Assembly: GCA_904419725.1 (NCBI GenBank)
Contig: CAJFSP010000001.1
Location: forward strand, 1-64,000
From: Candidatus Heteroclostridium caecigallinarum
GTDB taxonomy: Bacteria; Bacillota; Clostridia; Christensenellales; CAG-314
Reading direction: 5' to 3'
DNA length: 64,000 bases
Shown piece after piece: positions 33,527-43,628 of this stretch. The notes under the pieces were generated by a model. It did not search any database, was not told the DNA's origin, and was given only the letters and a program-made list of their open reading frames with translations. How positions within the stretch are numbered: the stretch's first letter is position 1; each line of letters opens with the position of its first letter. The translations under genes and the position numbers were made by a program.

Positions 33527-35559
33527 ATATCTAAAAGTTTTTGCCAGAAATCAGCTTTCCTGTTAGTTGTATTTTTTGAATCCGATGTTACGCGATGTTC
33601 CGCCGAATATGCCGCAGGGCGGTTGTAAATCGAAAATATTTCGGAAACGGTTTCTTTTTTATCCGCAAAAGGTGACGCGGCAATGATTTTTCCGTCTTCC
33701 TCAAGCGCTTTTTTGTCAATATCCATGCGTATTACCGAACGCGGCATTTTAAATCCGCCCATATATTTGGTATAAACGGCATTGTAATAATTTTTCGCGC
33801 ACGCCACCGGTACGTTGGAACCGCTGACGCCGCTTTCAAGCAAATCCTCATAATCAGAATAAACCCAAAATACGGTGGTATCACACGGCGAATAAGAACA
33901 AAATATTGCGTCACTGTTATTCGGCGAACCCGCCTTTCCCACAGTACCTGTTTTCCCTGCCACTTCAGCATTTATCACGCCGAGATTTTTTCCGGTGCCG
34001 TCAGACACTACATCTTTTAATATATCGGTAGTCAAAAACGCCGAATCGTCCCTCAGCAAACGGACTCCATGATTTTGCCTTGTATACAACACCCTGCCGT
34101 CGGCATCCTCGATTTTTCTGACAAACGCCGCGGAGCGAAATTCTCCGCCGTTGGCGAGCATCATATATCCTTCCGACAATTGCATTATCGATAAACCTTT
34201 GTCAAAGCCGCCAAGCGCCATTCTCAGGTCAACGTCATCGTCCGCTGAAAGATATCCGAGTTTCATAAGATAGTTTTTTACGGCGGCTTTATCAAGGGAA
34301 TTGAGCAGTTTGACAGCGGGGACATTTTTGCTCGTCGCGATAGCGCTGCGCACGGTAATCCAGCCGTCATATCTGTCGTTGATATTCTTCGGGCTATATC
34401 CGCCGAAATTTGTTTTTTCATCCAGAATCATCGTCGACGGAGTTATGGCTTTTTGCTCAAACGCCGGGGCGAGCGCGACGAGCGGTTTCGCCGTTGAGCC
34501 GACGCCGCGTTTTACATAATAAGGATTTTCATTGGTATACGAAAAAAACGCTTGAATTCCGCCGTCTGAATTATTAACGGATATTCCCATTTTTTGCGCA
34601 TCGGCGCCGCCTGCGGTCAAAACAGTCTCGGCATCCAACGCTTTTTTCATTTCACGCTGTTTATCTCTGTCAAGATAAGTAAAAATCTTAAATCCGGAGT
34701 GTTTCAGCTGGGATTTTGTAATTCCGAGTATTTCACACGCCTCCGTTACCGCCATATCCGCGTAGTTTTTTTGTGGCGATTTTTTACCCGCATCGGCAGT
34801 ATTCAAAGGGGTGCCGACGGCCGTCTCATATTCTTGCCGCGTGATTTTGTTGTTTTCCAATAGGGCCGCAAGAACCAGATTTCTCCGCGCGACGCATTTG
34901 TCGGCGTTTTTATTTGGCGCGTAGGCGTTCGGCGCGTTGATAATACCGGCAAGCGCGGCGCTTTCCGCAAGCGTAAGACCGACCACATCTTTATTAAAAT
35001 AATATTCCGCCGCTTTAACGATCCCGTAAACATTGTTTCCGAAATAAACAGAATTCAGATACATTTCCAGAATTTTCTCTTTTGAATATTGCCTTTCAAG
35101 TTCAGTTGCCAGCCGTATTTCGGCAAATTTTCTTGTCATACTTTTTTCGTTTGTCAAGTGGGTGTTTTTAATCAGCTGCTGTGTAATTGTCGAAGCGCCT
35201 TCTTTGAAGCGCATTGATTTGATATTTTCAAGCATAGCGCCGCCGATTCTGTAAATATCAACCCCGTTGTGGTCGTAAAAACGCTTATCCTCAATAAACA
35301 CAAAACAGTCCTTAACCGCGCGGGGGATGTCTTCACTGACTATATAATCTCCGCTGGAAAAAATGTCAGAATTGGCGACCTTTTTATCCTCGTTGTCATA
35401 TAGCGAAAGATTGACTGTCTCATCTGTCAATTTTCCGTAGTCCAGCTTGATTTTTAACGACGGAATAAAAAAATACAAAAACAGCGCCGACAATGAGATT
35501 ACTGCCGTCAACATGATACTTAATATAATTTTAACCGCAGCGGATTTCTTCTTTTCCAT
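33496..35559 (-). CDS. Class A penicillin-binding protein (PBP1A-like)
   Basis: Bifunctional peptidoglycan synthase of 687 residues. One N-terminal membrane helix is followed by a GT51 glycosyltransferase domain (EDKRFYDHNGVD, then KEGASTITQQLIKN and ELERQYSKEKILEMYLN). The transpeptidase domain has the serine motif STAKPL, SKN (TSKNVPAVKLL) and KTGT (VAGKTGTVGK). ATG starts 6 and 18 bases upstream are possible; no Shine-Dalgarno is clear for any. It lies divergent from miaB and convergent with thiI. Confidence 0.94.
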   Translation of the reverse strand: MEKKKSAAVKIILSIMLTAVISLSALFLYFFIPSLKIKLDYGKLTDETVNLSLYDNEDKKVANSDIFSSGDYIVSEDIPRAVKDCFVFIEDKRFYDHNGVDIYRIGGAMLENIKSMRFKEGASTITQQLIKNTHLTNEKSMTRKFAEIRLATELERQYSKEKILEMYLNSVYFGNNVYGIVKAAEYYFNKDVVGLTLAESAALAGIINAPNAYAPNKNADKCVARRNLVLAALLENNKITRQEYETAVGTPLNTADAGKKSPQKNYADMAVTEACEILGITKSQLKHSGFKIFTYLDRDKQREMKKALDAETVLTAGGADAQKMGISVNNSDGGIQAFFSYTNENPYYVKRGVGSTAKPLVALAPAFEQKAITPSTMILDEKTNFGGYSPKNINDRYDGWITVRSAIATSKNVPAVKLLNSLDKAAVKNYLMKLGYLSADDDVDLRMALGGFDKGLSIMQLSEGYMMLANGGEFRSAAFVRKIEDADGRVLYTRQNHGVRLLRDDSAFLTTDILKDVVSDGTGKNLGVINAEVAGKTGTVGKAGSPNNSDAIFCSYSPCDTTVFWVYSDYEDLLESGVSGSNVPVACAKNYYNAVYTKYMGGFKMPRSVIRMDIDKKALEEDGKIIAASPFADKKETVSEIFSIYNRPAAYSAEHRVTSDSKNTTNRKADFWQKLLDMLKRPLTGAF

Positions 35560-35615
35560 ATACATTAGTTTTAGCAAATGGTGTCTTATTTATTTGCATT
35601 AAAAATCGTCAACGA

Positions 35616-35644
35616 TTGTCAAATTTCATCAGAAATGATAAAAT
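35616..35644 (+). promoter_or_regulatory. Sigma-A promoter of miaB-mutSL, predicted leaderless
   Basis: TTGTCA, 17 bp and TAAAAT. The -10 box ends 8 nt before the second of two tandem ATG codons. No Shine-Dalgarno is present. The PBP gene is transcribed from the other side of the same 90-bp gap. Confidence 0.65.
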
Positions 35645-35652
35645 CATTCATG

Positions 35653-36969
35653 ATGGACAAATATTACTTTATTATGACTTACGGATGTCAAATGAACATT
35701 CATGAATCGGAAAAACTCGCGGGCATACTCGAAGAAACAGGGTATCTGCCAGCTCAAAGCGTCGCAGACGCCGATATCATTGTGCTTAATACATGCTGCA
35801 TCCGTGAAACGGCCGAACAAAAAATCATCGGTCATATAGGTTCGTTGAAGAAACTTAAAAAAAACAAACCCGCTCTCAAAATCATTCTTTGCGGCTGCAT
35901 GACGCAACAAAACGGAAAAGGGCTGGAAATTAAAGAAAAATTTCCTTTTGTCGACTATATTCTCGGCACACACAACATAGGAGATTTGCGCTCGCTGTTA
36001 TCTGGCGGCGCCGGCGGCGTTTTTGTGGAGGATACCGACGGCTATATAAACGATGATTTGCCCGTAACGCGCACCAGCATGCCGAACGCGTGGGTAAACA
36101 TCATCTACGGCTGCAATAATTTCTGCACATATTGCATTGTTCCTTACGTCCGCGGCAGAGAGCGCAGCCGCACGATGGATTCAGTCAAAGCCGAAGTAGA
36201 GCGGTTGGTTAAAGAGGGCTACAAAGAAATTACGCTGCTCGGCCAAAACGTAAATTCTTACGGACATGACCTCAATGACGGAACGACTTTCGCGAAACTA
36301 TTGAATCTGCTTGCAGATATTCCGGGTAAATTCCGCCTGCGTTTTATGACGTCGCACCCGAAAGACTTTACAGACGACGTGATAGACGCAATCGCTTCCC
36401 ATGACAAAATTTGCAAACATATTCATCTGCCGGTTCAGTCAGGGGCAACCGCCATACTGAAAGCGATGAACAGAAAGTATTCCAGAGAAGACTATCTGGC
36501 ACTTGTCGCTAAAATAAAAGACAGGATTCCTTCTGTCGGAATCACAACGGATATTATGGTGGGGTTCAACGGCGAAAGCGAACGCGATTTTGAAGACACG
36601 CTTGACCTTGTTGAAAAATGCCGGTTTTCAGGCGCTTTTTGCTTCATATATTCCAAAAGAAAAGGCACTGCGGGATATAATATGACAAACATAGTACAAT
36701 ATGAAGTCAAAAAAGAGCGCATCAAACGTCTTTTGGCGCTTCAAAACAAGATAACGCGCGAAGAAAACAAAAAATACATCGGCAATGTTTTTGAAATTCT
36801 TGTGGAAGACATAAACGACAGATTTGAAAACACTTACTGCGGGCGAACCGACTGCGGACGTCTTGTTAATTTCAAGAGCGACGCCGACATACGCAACAAG
36901 TTTGTTAAAGTCAGGGTCACGCGCGGCGCCACCGCCACATTGTGGGGCGAAGTTACAGAGGTTGAATAA
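35653..36969 (+). CDS. miaB: tRNA-2-methylthio-N6-dimethylallyladenosine synthase
   Basis: Radical-SAM methylthiotransferase that adds a methylthio group to i6A37 of tRNA. The N-terminal UPF0004 domain has the three cysteines YGCQMN, NTCCIRE and CGCM. The radical SAM motif is CNNFCTYCIVPYVRGRERSR. A TRAM domain closes the protein at 438 residues. Its substrate is made by MiaA, encoded three genes downstream. The start chosen is the second of two adjacent ATGs, which fits the promoter spacing; the TAA overlaps the mutS start. Confidence 0.96.
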   Translation: MDKYYFIMTYGCQMNIHESEKLAGILEETGYLPAQSVADADIIVLNTCCIRETAEQKIIGHIGSLKKLKKNKPALKIILCGCMTQQNGKGLEIKEKFPFVDYILGTHNIGDLRSLLSGGAGGVFVEDTDGYINDDLPVTRTSMPNAWVNIIYGCNNFCTYCIVPYVRGRERSRTMDSVKAEVERLVKEGYKEITLLGQNVNSYGHDLNDGTTFAKLLNLLADIPGKFRLRFMTSHPKDFTDDVIDAIASHDKICKHIHLPVQSGATAILKAMNRKYSREDYLALVAKIKDRIPSVGITTDIMVGFNGESERDFEDTLDLVEKCRFSGAFCFIYSKRKGTAGYNMTNIVQYEVKKERIKRLLALQNKITREENKKYIGNVFEILVEDINDRFENTYCGRTDCGRLVNFKSDADIRNKFVKVRVTRGATATLWGEVTEVE

Positions 36970-39542
36970 TGGCATTATCACCTATGATGAGACAATATCT
37001 CATTACCAAAGAACAATATAAAGACTGCATTTTGCTTTACCGCCTGGGTGATTTTTACGAAATGTTTTACGAAGACGCCGAAAAAGCAAGCGATGTTCTG
37101 GGGCTGGTTCTTACCGGCAAAAATTGCGGCGAAGCGGAAAGAGCGCCGATGTGCGGCATTCCTTACCACGCCGCCGAAGGCTATATTGCAAAATTGATAA
37201 ACGCAGGATTCAAGGTTGCAATATGCGAGCAACTGACAGACCCGCAGGCATCCAAAGGGCTTGTGGAGCGAGGCGTAATCCGCGTTATAACGCCGGGCAC
37301 AGTTACCGAAAGCGAAATGCTTGAAGAAGAAAAAAACAACTATATTGCCAGCGTTTTTCTTTCGGGCGAAGACTGCGCGGTTACATGGGCGGATATTTCG
37401 ACCGGCGATATTTTTACAACTCTTTTTTGCGGTGAAACTTGCATTGCGAACGCGCTCGAGCATTTGATGACAATAAACGCGACGGAAATTTTATGCAATA
37501 AGCACGGAGAAAAACTCAACGAATGCTCATTTGTCAAGCAAAATATTTTGCCGAGATTTTCCAGAGCCGAAAAATATGATTTGAAATTTGCGCAAGCGGA
37601 GAAGATTTTCAGGCAACATTTCTCGCAAAATAACAGTTCCGCCGTTTTTTCCAACAAATCAATAGTTTGCTCTGTCGGCAATCTTTTGAAATACATTGAC
37701 GAAACGCAAAAAATCGCCACAATACACCTGAAAGATGCCGTTTATGTCGACACGACAAAATACATGCAGCTCGACGCAAACGCCAAAGCCCATCTTGAAA
37801 TTTTTATTTCATCGCATGACAGAAAAAAACGCGGCTCATTGCTGTGGCTTCTTGACAAAACAAAAACGGCAATGGGCGGAAGGATGCTCACAAGATGGAT
37901 GGAGCAACCTTTGCAGGATAAAACAGAAATCGAAAAAAGGCTGGACGCGGTCGAAGAACTCGTCGGCAATTTTATGCTGAGGGATAATTTGCGCGAAAAT
38001 CTCAGACTTGTGAAAGATATTGAGCGCATAACGACAAAAATCGCTTACGGCAGCATCACGCCGCGCGATTGCCTGGCGTTGAAGCAATCTCTCGACATTT
38101 TACCCGAAATCAAAAACAGTTTGTCAGTGTCTGAAAATCGCTATCTCTCGGCGCTCGCCGAAGAAATTCCGTATTTAAACGACATTTTTCTGCTGCTGCG
38201 CAACGCCATTGATGAAGGAGCGCCGGCAAACACGCGCGACGGCGGATACATAAAAGCCGGATATGACAAACAACTGGATTTGTGCAGGGATATGTCGGCA
38301 AACGGCGTTAAACTCATCAACGAACTTGAAGCAAAAGAAAGAGAAAAAACCGGCATTAAAAATCTCAAAATCGGCTTCAACCGTGTTTTCGGATATTATT
38401 ACGAAGTCACAAATTCTTTCAAAGAGTTTGTGCCGCTGGATTATGTCCGCAAGCAAACGGTATCAAATGCCGAAAGATATATCAATGACGAACTTAAAAA
38501 GCTTGAGTCCGACATACTTACGTCGTCGGACAGGGCGCTTAAAATCGAAAAAGAACTTTATGCCCAGCTGATAAACATACTGAAAGAATATATCAGACCT
38601 TTCCAAAAAGCGGCCGATGTCCTGGCGCAGCTTGATTGCCTGGCTTCTTTCTCCGCCGTTTCGGTTGACCGGAACTACCGAAAACCGACTATTGTCACCA
38701 ACGACAGGTTGTACATAGAGGAGGGTCGCCACCCGGTTGTCGAGGCGTTCAGTAAAGAAGAAAAATTCGTTCCAAACGACACACTTCTCGACAACGGTGA
38801 AAACCGCACGATGGTTATAACAGGTCCTAACATGGCGGGCAAGAGCACATTTATGCGTCAGGTCGCTCTCATTACTTACATGGCGCATATAGGTTGCTTT
38901 GTTCCGGCTAAACAAGCGCAAATTCCCATTACGGACAAAATATTCACTCGAGTCGGCGCGAATGACGACCTTACTTTCAGGCAAAGCACGTTTATGGTAG
39001 AAATGTCCGAAGTCGCGTCAATCCTCAACAACGCGACGCAAAAAAGCCTGCTGGTGCTGGACGAAGTCGGCAGAGGCACCGCCACATTTGACGGTTTGAG
39101 CATTGCGTGGGCGGTTCTGGAGTATATTTCCACAAAAATCAAAGCTAAAACGTTATTCGCTACGCATTTTCATGAATTAACGGAACTTGAAGGTAAAATC
39201 GAAGGCGTTAAAAACTATAAAATCTGCGTAAAAGAATACAACAATTCCATCATCTTTTTAAGAAAAATAGCACGAGGCGGCGCCAATAAGAGCTTCGGCA
39301 TAGAAGTAGCCGCTCTCGCCGGAGTAAACACGGAAGTTGTAGAAAACGCCAGCGCGATTCTGCAAAAGCTGGAAAACGCCGATATAACTTTCAACATAAA
39401 CAAAACTGAGGAAATCCGCCCCGAAGCAGACGTTAAAAGCAGAAAAATCAAAAAGATGCTGAATGAAATCGACATAAACAAATGCACTCCGCTTGAAGCG
39501 TTCAGCCTGTTGTCGGATTTGGTCGAAATGGCAAAGGATTGA
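36969..39542 (+). CDS. mutS: DNA mismatch repair protein MutS
   Basis: Mismatch-recognition ATPase of 857 residues. The N-terminal mismatch-binding motif is GDFYEMFYEDA, with the Phe-X-Glu wedge. Walker A is VITGPNMAGKSTFMRQ and Walker B is LLVLDEVGRGTATFDG. The C-terminal tail carries a conserved ECTPLEAF-like motif (NKCTPLEAFSLLSDLV). It starts within the miaB stop and is followed by mutL after 4 bp, the standard order. Confidence 0.97.
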   Translation: MALSPMMRQYLITKEQYKDCILLYRLGDFYEMFYEDAEKASDVLGLVLTGKNCGEAERAPMCGIPYHAAEGYIAKLINAGFKVAICEQLTDPQASKGLVERGVIRVITPGTVTESEMLEEEKNNYIASVFLSGEDCAVTWADISTGDIFTTLFCGETCIANALEHLMTINATEILCNKHGEKLNECSFVKQNILPRFSRAEKYDLKFAQAEKIFRQHFSQNNSSAVFSNKSIVCSVGNLLKYIDETQKIATIHLKDAVYVDTTKYMQLDANAKAHLEIFISSHDRKKRGSLLWLLDKTKTAMGGRMLTRWMEQPLQDKTEIEKRLDAVEELVGNFMLRDNLRENLRLVKDIERITTKIAYGSITPRDCLALKQSLDILPEIKNSLSVSENRYLSALAEEIPYLNDIFLLLRNAIDEGAPANTRDGGYIKAGYDKQLDLCRDMSANGVKLINELEAKEREKTGIKNLKIGFNRVFGYYYEVTNSFKEFVPLDYVRKQTVSNAERYINDELKKLESDILTSSDRALKIEKELYAQLINILKEYIRPFQKAADVLAQLDCLASFSAVSVDRNYRKPTIVTNDRLYIEEGRHPVVEAFSKEEKFVPNDTLLDNGENRTMVITGPNMAGKSTFMRQVALITYMAHIGCFVPAKQAQIPITDKIFTRVGANDDLTFRQSTFMVEMSEVASILNNATQKSLLVLDEVGRGTATFDGLSIAWAVLEYISTKIKAKTLFATHFHELTELEGKIEGVKNYKICVKEYNNSIIFLRKIARGGANKSFGIEVAALAGVNTEVVENASAILQKLENADITFNINKTEEIRPEADVKSRKIKKMLNEIDINKCTPLEAFSLLSDLVEMAKD

Positions 39543-39546
39543 AATA

Positions 39547-41400
39547 ATGGCAAAAATCAATATTCTCGACAGCGGAATTTATAACAAAATCGCGGCGGGT
39601 GAAGTTGTTGAGCGTCCGGCGTCAATAGTCAAAGAACTGGTGGAGAATTCCATTGACGCTGGCGCCAATAAAATTGAAATAGAAATCGAAAACGGCGGTC
39701 TGACATCCATAACCGTTACCGACAACGGTTGCGGCATTGAAAAAGATAGCGTTGAAACCGCGTTTTTGAATCACGCGACAAGCAAAATCACTCACGAAAA
39801 AGACCTTGAAAGCATTCATACGCTCGGTTTCAGGGGCGAGGCGCTTGCCAGCATCGCAGCGGTAACAAAACTTGAAATTACAACCAAAACGGTTGACGAC
39901 GATTTCGGAACGAAACTGACGATAGAGGGCGGTAAAAGACTTTCAAAAACAGAAATCGGCTCGCCTGTCGGCACGCGCATTAAAGTAGACGATTTGTTTT
40001 TCAACACGCCTGCCAGAAAAAAATTTCTCAAAAAGTCGGCGGGCGAAACAGCCGAAATAACAAATCTGTTGCAACGGCTTGCTCTCGCAAACCCGAAAAT
40101 CGCTTTCAGATACACGGCCAACGGAAATACAATCCTTAACTCACAGGGCGCCGGGTTAGAATCGGCGATTTATGCCGTGTACGGCAAAGATACTTTGTCA
40201 AACTGCAAAAAAATAAACTGGTTTTACAAAGACATAGAGGTCAGCGGATATGTAGGCAACAGAAACTACACAAAACCAAACAGAACTTATCAGACTGTGA
40301 TGGTGAATGGCAGATATGTTTCAAACAACACTGTCTGCATGGCCGCGCAACGCGCCTTTGAGAGATACCTGACAACCCGCTCTTACCCGTTTTTTGTGCT
40401 GAATATAAATATTCCCTTTGAAAAAGTCGACGTTAACGTTCATCCGAATAAGATGGAAGTCAAATTCGAAGACCCGCAAAGCGTTTTTTACTCGGTATAC
40501 ATCCCGATTAAAGAAATGTTAAATGAGGTTGACGAAGCGGCGGTTCCTGTCATTAAAGACGTTTCCGTTCAGCTTAAAATAGGGGACGGCGCCGCGGTTA
40601 AGCAAGTTGATAATAAGCCCGGTATTGTCGCCAATGAAAGCGCGGGCGGACAAAAAACTCTTCCGACAACGGAAGACAAAGAATTGTTCAAATCACTCGC
40701 GGCTTGTAAAAAACCTTTTCAATCTGTCAATTACGGTGACTTTGGCGTTGCCGCGCCGGAAATGAGTCTTGTTCAAAACGATTATTCGTCAAATAACCCG
40801 GATACCTCGGCGCACGGCGCTCTTGACCTGGACGAAAGCGTTAAGGTGGGCGTGGCTTTTGATACATATGTAATTCTGCAAAAAAACGACGACTTGTATT
40901 TCATCGACCAGCATGCCGCACATGAAATGCTGCTGTATGACAGATTTATGGAGGAATACGGCGAAAAGAAAAATATAAAACAGCAGCTCCTTGTTCCGTT
41001 CGCTTTCACTGTTAAACAAGACGAAGCGGTTTTTATAAATGAAAATCTTGAAAAAATCAACGAATGCGGTTTTTCAATAGAAGAATTCGGAGAAAACTCA
41101 TTCAAAATAACCGAAGTTCCGCTGATGTTTTCCGACATTGATTTCAGGCATTTTGTAAACGGACTGATTGAAGAGCCGTCGGATTTACGCTCAAACGACG
41201 TTAAATACATAAAAGAAAAACTTGCACGGGCGGCATGCAAAGCGGCAGTCAAAGGCGGCGACAAACTGACCGACGGCGATATAGAATATCTAAAAAAACA
41301 TCTGGATAAATCCTCGGCACTGCGTTGCCCACACGGCAGACCGGTCATGGTAAAAATAACCAGATATGAAATTGAAAAATGGTTTAAACGAGTTGTATGA
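39547..41400 (+). CDS. mutL: DNA mismatch repair protein MutL
   Basis: GHKL ATPase of 617 residues that links mismatch recognition to strand cutting. The N-terminus has GEVVERPASIVKELVENSID, TDNGCGI and GFRGEALASI. The C-terminal domain carries the endonuclease metal motif as DQHAAHEMLLYD; the last position of the consensus is Glu and here Asp, a conservative change. This matches the nuclease-type MutL of species without MutH. It overlaps miaA by 4 bp. Confidence 0.96.
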   Translation: MAKINILDSGIYNKIAAGEVVERPASIVKELVENSIDAGANKIEIEIENGGLTSITVTDNGCGIEKDSVETAFLNHATSKITHEKDLESIHTLGFRGEALASIAAVTKLEITTKTVDDDFGTKLTIEGGKRLSKTEIGSPVGTRIKVDDLFFNTPARKKFLKKSAGETAEITNLLQRLALANPKIAFRYTANGNTILNSQGAGLESAIYAVYGKDTLSNCKKINWFYKDIEVSGYVGNRNYTKPNRTYQTVMVNGRYVSNNTVCMAAQRAFERYLTTRSYPFFVLNINIPFEKVDVNVHPNKMEVKFEDPQSVFYSVYIPIKEMLNEVDEAAVPVIKDVSVQLKIGDGAAVKQVDNKPGIVANESAGGQKTLPTTEDKELFKSLAACKKPFQSVNYGDFGVAAPEMSLVQNDYSSNNPDTSAHGALDLDESVKVGVAFDTYVILQKNDDLYFIDQHAAHEMLLYDRFMEEYGEKKNIKQQLLVPFAFTVKQDEAVFINENLEKINECGFSIEEFGENSFKITEVPLMFSDIDFRHFVNGLIEEPSDLRSNDVKYIKEKLARAACKAAVKGGDKLTDGDIEYLKKHLDKSSALRCPHGRPVMVKITRYEIEKWFKRVV

Positions 41401-42323
41401 AACCTATCATAGGAATTTTGGGGCCGACGGCTGTCGGCAAAAGCAGTCTCGCGTTGCGGCTGGCAAAAGAGATTAACACTGAAATTATTTCGGCTGATTC
41501 AATGCAAATCTACAAAGGGTTTGATATAGGAACAGCAAAGCCCACGCCTGAGGAAATGGGGCTCGTCAGACATCATCTGATAGATATAATCGAGCCGAAC
41601 GATAATTTCAGCAGCTATCTTTTTAAAGAAGCAACGGATAAAGTACTTGAAGATTTCGCCGAAAGAAACCTTGTTCCGCTGATTGTTGGAGGCACCGGAT
41701 TCTTTTTCAAAAATCTCCTGTTTGAATTTGACTTCGAGGAAGGGCGTGACTTTTTATCGATAAGAGAAAAGTTGCGCCGTGACTATGAAGAGTTCGGAAG
41801 CGGCTATATACATTCACTGCTTGAAAAAATTGATCCCGATTCGGCCGAAATTATTCACCCTAACGATGTTAAAAAAGCCATCAGGGCAATTGAAATATAT
41901 TATTCCACCGGAAAAAGAAAATCCGAGGGGAAAAACGCTCAAATGTTGAGATATCAAAATATCCTGTTTGTATTATACCGCGACAGAAAAAAGTTGTACG
42001 ACGATATAAACAGGAGAGTCGACAAGATGGTGGAAGACGGGCTTTTTGAAGAAGTTGAAAAACTTTCGAAAGTTTTCCGGCAGGATTGCCCGGCGTTCAA
42101 CGGAATAGGGTATAAAGAAATTATTCGCTATATAAACGGAGAATACGATAAAAATACCGCCATAGAACTTGTCAAACAACACAGCAGAAACTACGCGAAA
42201 AGGCAAATTACCTTTTATAAAAAAATGGACGCGATATGGCTCAATGCGGATGAGCATTCGTCCGCAGAGCTTATCGACATTATTAAAACCGTTTATTTTG
42301 ATAGGTTTAATATCAAAATATAA
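41397..42323 (+). CDS. miaA: tRNA dimethylallyltransferase
   Basis: Transfers the dimethylallyl group from DMAPP to A37 of tRNAs reading UNN codons. The P-loop is LGPTAVGKSSLALRLA, followed by ISADSMQIYKGFDIGTAKP and LIVGGTGFFFKNLL. At 308 residues it has family length. Its DMAPP would come from the MEP pathway ending in IspH, also in this window. The gene starts within mutL. hfq, usually next to miaA in Bacillota, is absent here. Confidence 0.96.
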   Translation: MKPIIGILGPTAVGKSSLALRLAKEINTEIISADSMQIYKGFDIGTAKPTPEEMGLVRHHLIDIIEPNDNFSSYLFKEATDKVLEDFAERNLVPLIVGGTGFFFKNLLFEFDFEEGRDFLSIREKLRRDYEEFGSGYIHSLLEKIDPDSAEIIHPNDVKKAIRAIEIYYSTGKRKSEGKNAQMLRYQNILFVLYRDRKKLYDDINRRVDKMVEDGLFEEVEKLSKVFRQDCPAFNGIGYKEIIRYINGEYDKNTAIELVKQHSRNYAKRQITFYKKMDAIWLNADEHSSAELIDIIKTVYFDRFNIKI

Positions 42324-42370
42324 TAAACACACAATAGTATTTCAGTAATAATATTATAAAAAGAGGAAGC

Positions 42371-43600
42371 ATGAGTAACATAAATGATTTTTTGAGCGAA
42401 TGCGAAGATTCGCTCGCAAAAAGTTTCAAGCTGGTCGACGAAACAGCGTTTGCGAACTTTAAGAGAATTCACGCGGCTTTTCAAAATAACAGGGTGGCAC
42501 TGAGACATTTCGCCGGAACGACCGGCTACGGCTATGACGACGTCGGCAGGGAAACTCTCTGTAAAATTTTCGCCGAGATATTCGGCTGCGAAAAAGCGAT
42601 TTTTTCTCCGAATATTGTTTCCGGGACTCACGCCATAAGCATCGCGCTGTTCGGTATATTGCGCCCGGGAGACACTCTACTCAGCATATCCGGAGATATT
42701 TACGACACGCTGCAATCAGTTGTGTGCGGTGAAAATATCGGTTCATTGAAAGATTTCGGCGTAAATTTTGAGCAGATAGAACTGCGAGAAAATAATTTTG
42801 ACGTACAGGCGATTGAAAACACGTTAAAAAGCAAAAATATCAAAATGGTTATTATACAGCGTTCTCGCGGATATTGCAGCCGCGCGCCGCTGACCATAGC
42901 CCAGATAAGCGAAATCTGCGCAAAAATCAAATCGCTCAGCCCGGGCACAATTGTGTTTGTGGACAACTGCTACGGAGAATTTGTTGACACAAAAGAACCG
43001 ACGCATGTCGGAGCGGATTTGATTGCCGGCTCACTGATTAAAAATCCGGGCGGCGGACTCGCTCCGACAGGCGGTTATATCGCGGGAAAAGAATATCTGA
43101 TTAATCTTGCGGCAGGAAGACTCACCGCTCCGTCCATCGGCACGGAAGTCGGCTCTTATCAGAGCGGATATCAGTATTTCTATCAGGGTCTTTATCAGGC
43201 GCCGCACACAGTTGCGCAGGCAATAAAGGGCGGAATGCTTTTTTCTTACGCACTGTCTGAACTCGGATTAAACACACTGCCGAAAGCGAACGAACCGTTC
43301 CATGACATCATTTGCTCTGTGGTGTTCAAAAACGCCGAACAATTAATCGAGTTTTGCCAGACCATACAGTACGCTTCTCCTGTCGACAGCTATGCGACGC
43401 CGATGCCGTGGGACATGCCGGGATACAACGAGCAGGTAATAATGGCCGCGGGGTGTTTTGTTCAGGGCGCCTCGATAGAACTCAGCTGCGATTCTCCTAT
43501 AAAAGCGCCTTATACAGCTTATTTGCAGGGCGGTTTGAGTTATGAACACGCAAAACTCGCGCTGGCATTTTGTATAGAAAAACTCAATTTGCTCAAATAA
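42371..43600 (+). CDS. ynbB: Methionine gamma-lyase family / aluminum resistance protein (YnbB)
   Basis: PLP-dependent enzyme of the Cys/Met-metabolism fold, 409 residues. Typical stretches are LRHFAGTTGYGYDDVGRETL, VSGTHAISIALFGILRPGD and the lysine-bearing AGSLIKNPGGGLAPTGGYI. The family is annotated as aluminum resistance protein; its true substrate is not established. In Bacillus ynbB stands beside hflX (ynbA), and here hflX lies close by in opposite direction. AAGAGGAAGC precedes the ATG. Confidence 0.9.
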   Translation: MSNINDFLSECEDSLAKSFKLVDETAFANFKRIHAAFQNNRVALRHFAGTTGYGYDDVGRETLCKIFAEIFGCEKAIFSPNIVSGTHAISIALFGILRPGDTLLSISGDIYDTLQSVVCGENIGSLKDFGVNFEQIELRENNFDVQAIENTLKSKNIKMVIIQRSRGYCSRAPLTIAQISEICAKIKSLSPGTIVFVDNCYGEFVDTKEPTHVGADLIAGSLIKNPGGGLAPTGGYIAGKEYLINLAAGRLTAPSIGTEVGSYQSGYQYFYQGLYQAPHTVAQAIKGGMLFSYALSELGLNTLPKANEPFHDIICSVVFKNAEQLIEFCQTIQYASPVDSYATPMPWDMPGYNEQVIMAAGCFVQGASIELSCDSPIKAPYTAYLQGGLSYEHAKLALAFCIEKLNLLK

Positions 43601-43628
43601 AAAAGACGGATTTTTCCGTCTTTCTTTT
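43601..43628. terminator. Bidirectional terminator between ynbB and lexA
   Basis: AAAGACGGA and TCCGTCTTT pair around TTTT, with CTTTTT behind on the plus strand and A-runs on the other side. It marks the point where the long plus-strand run meets the long minus-strand run. Confidence 0.85.
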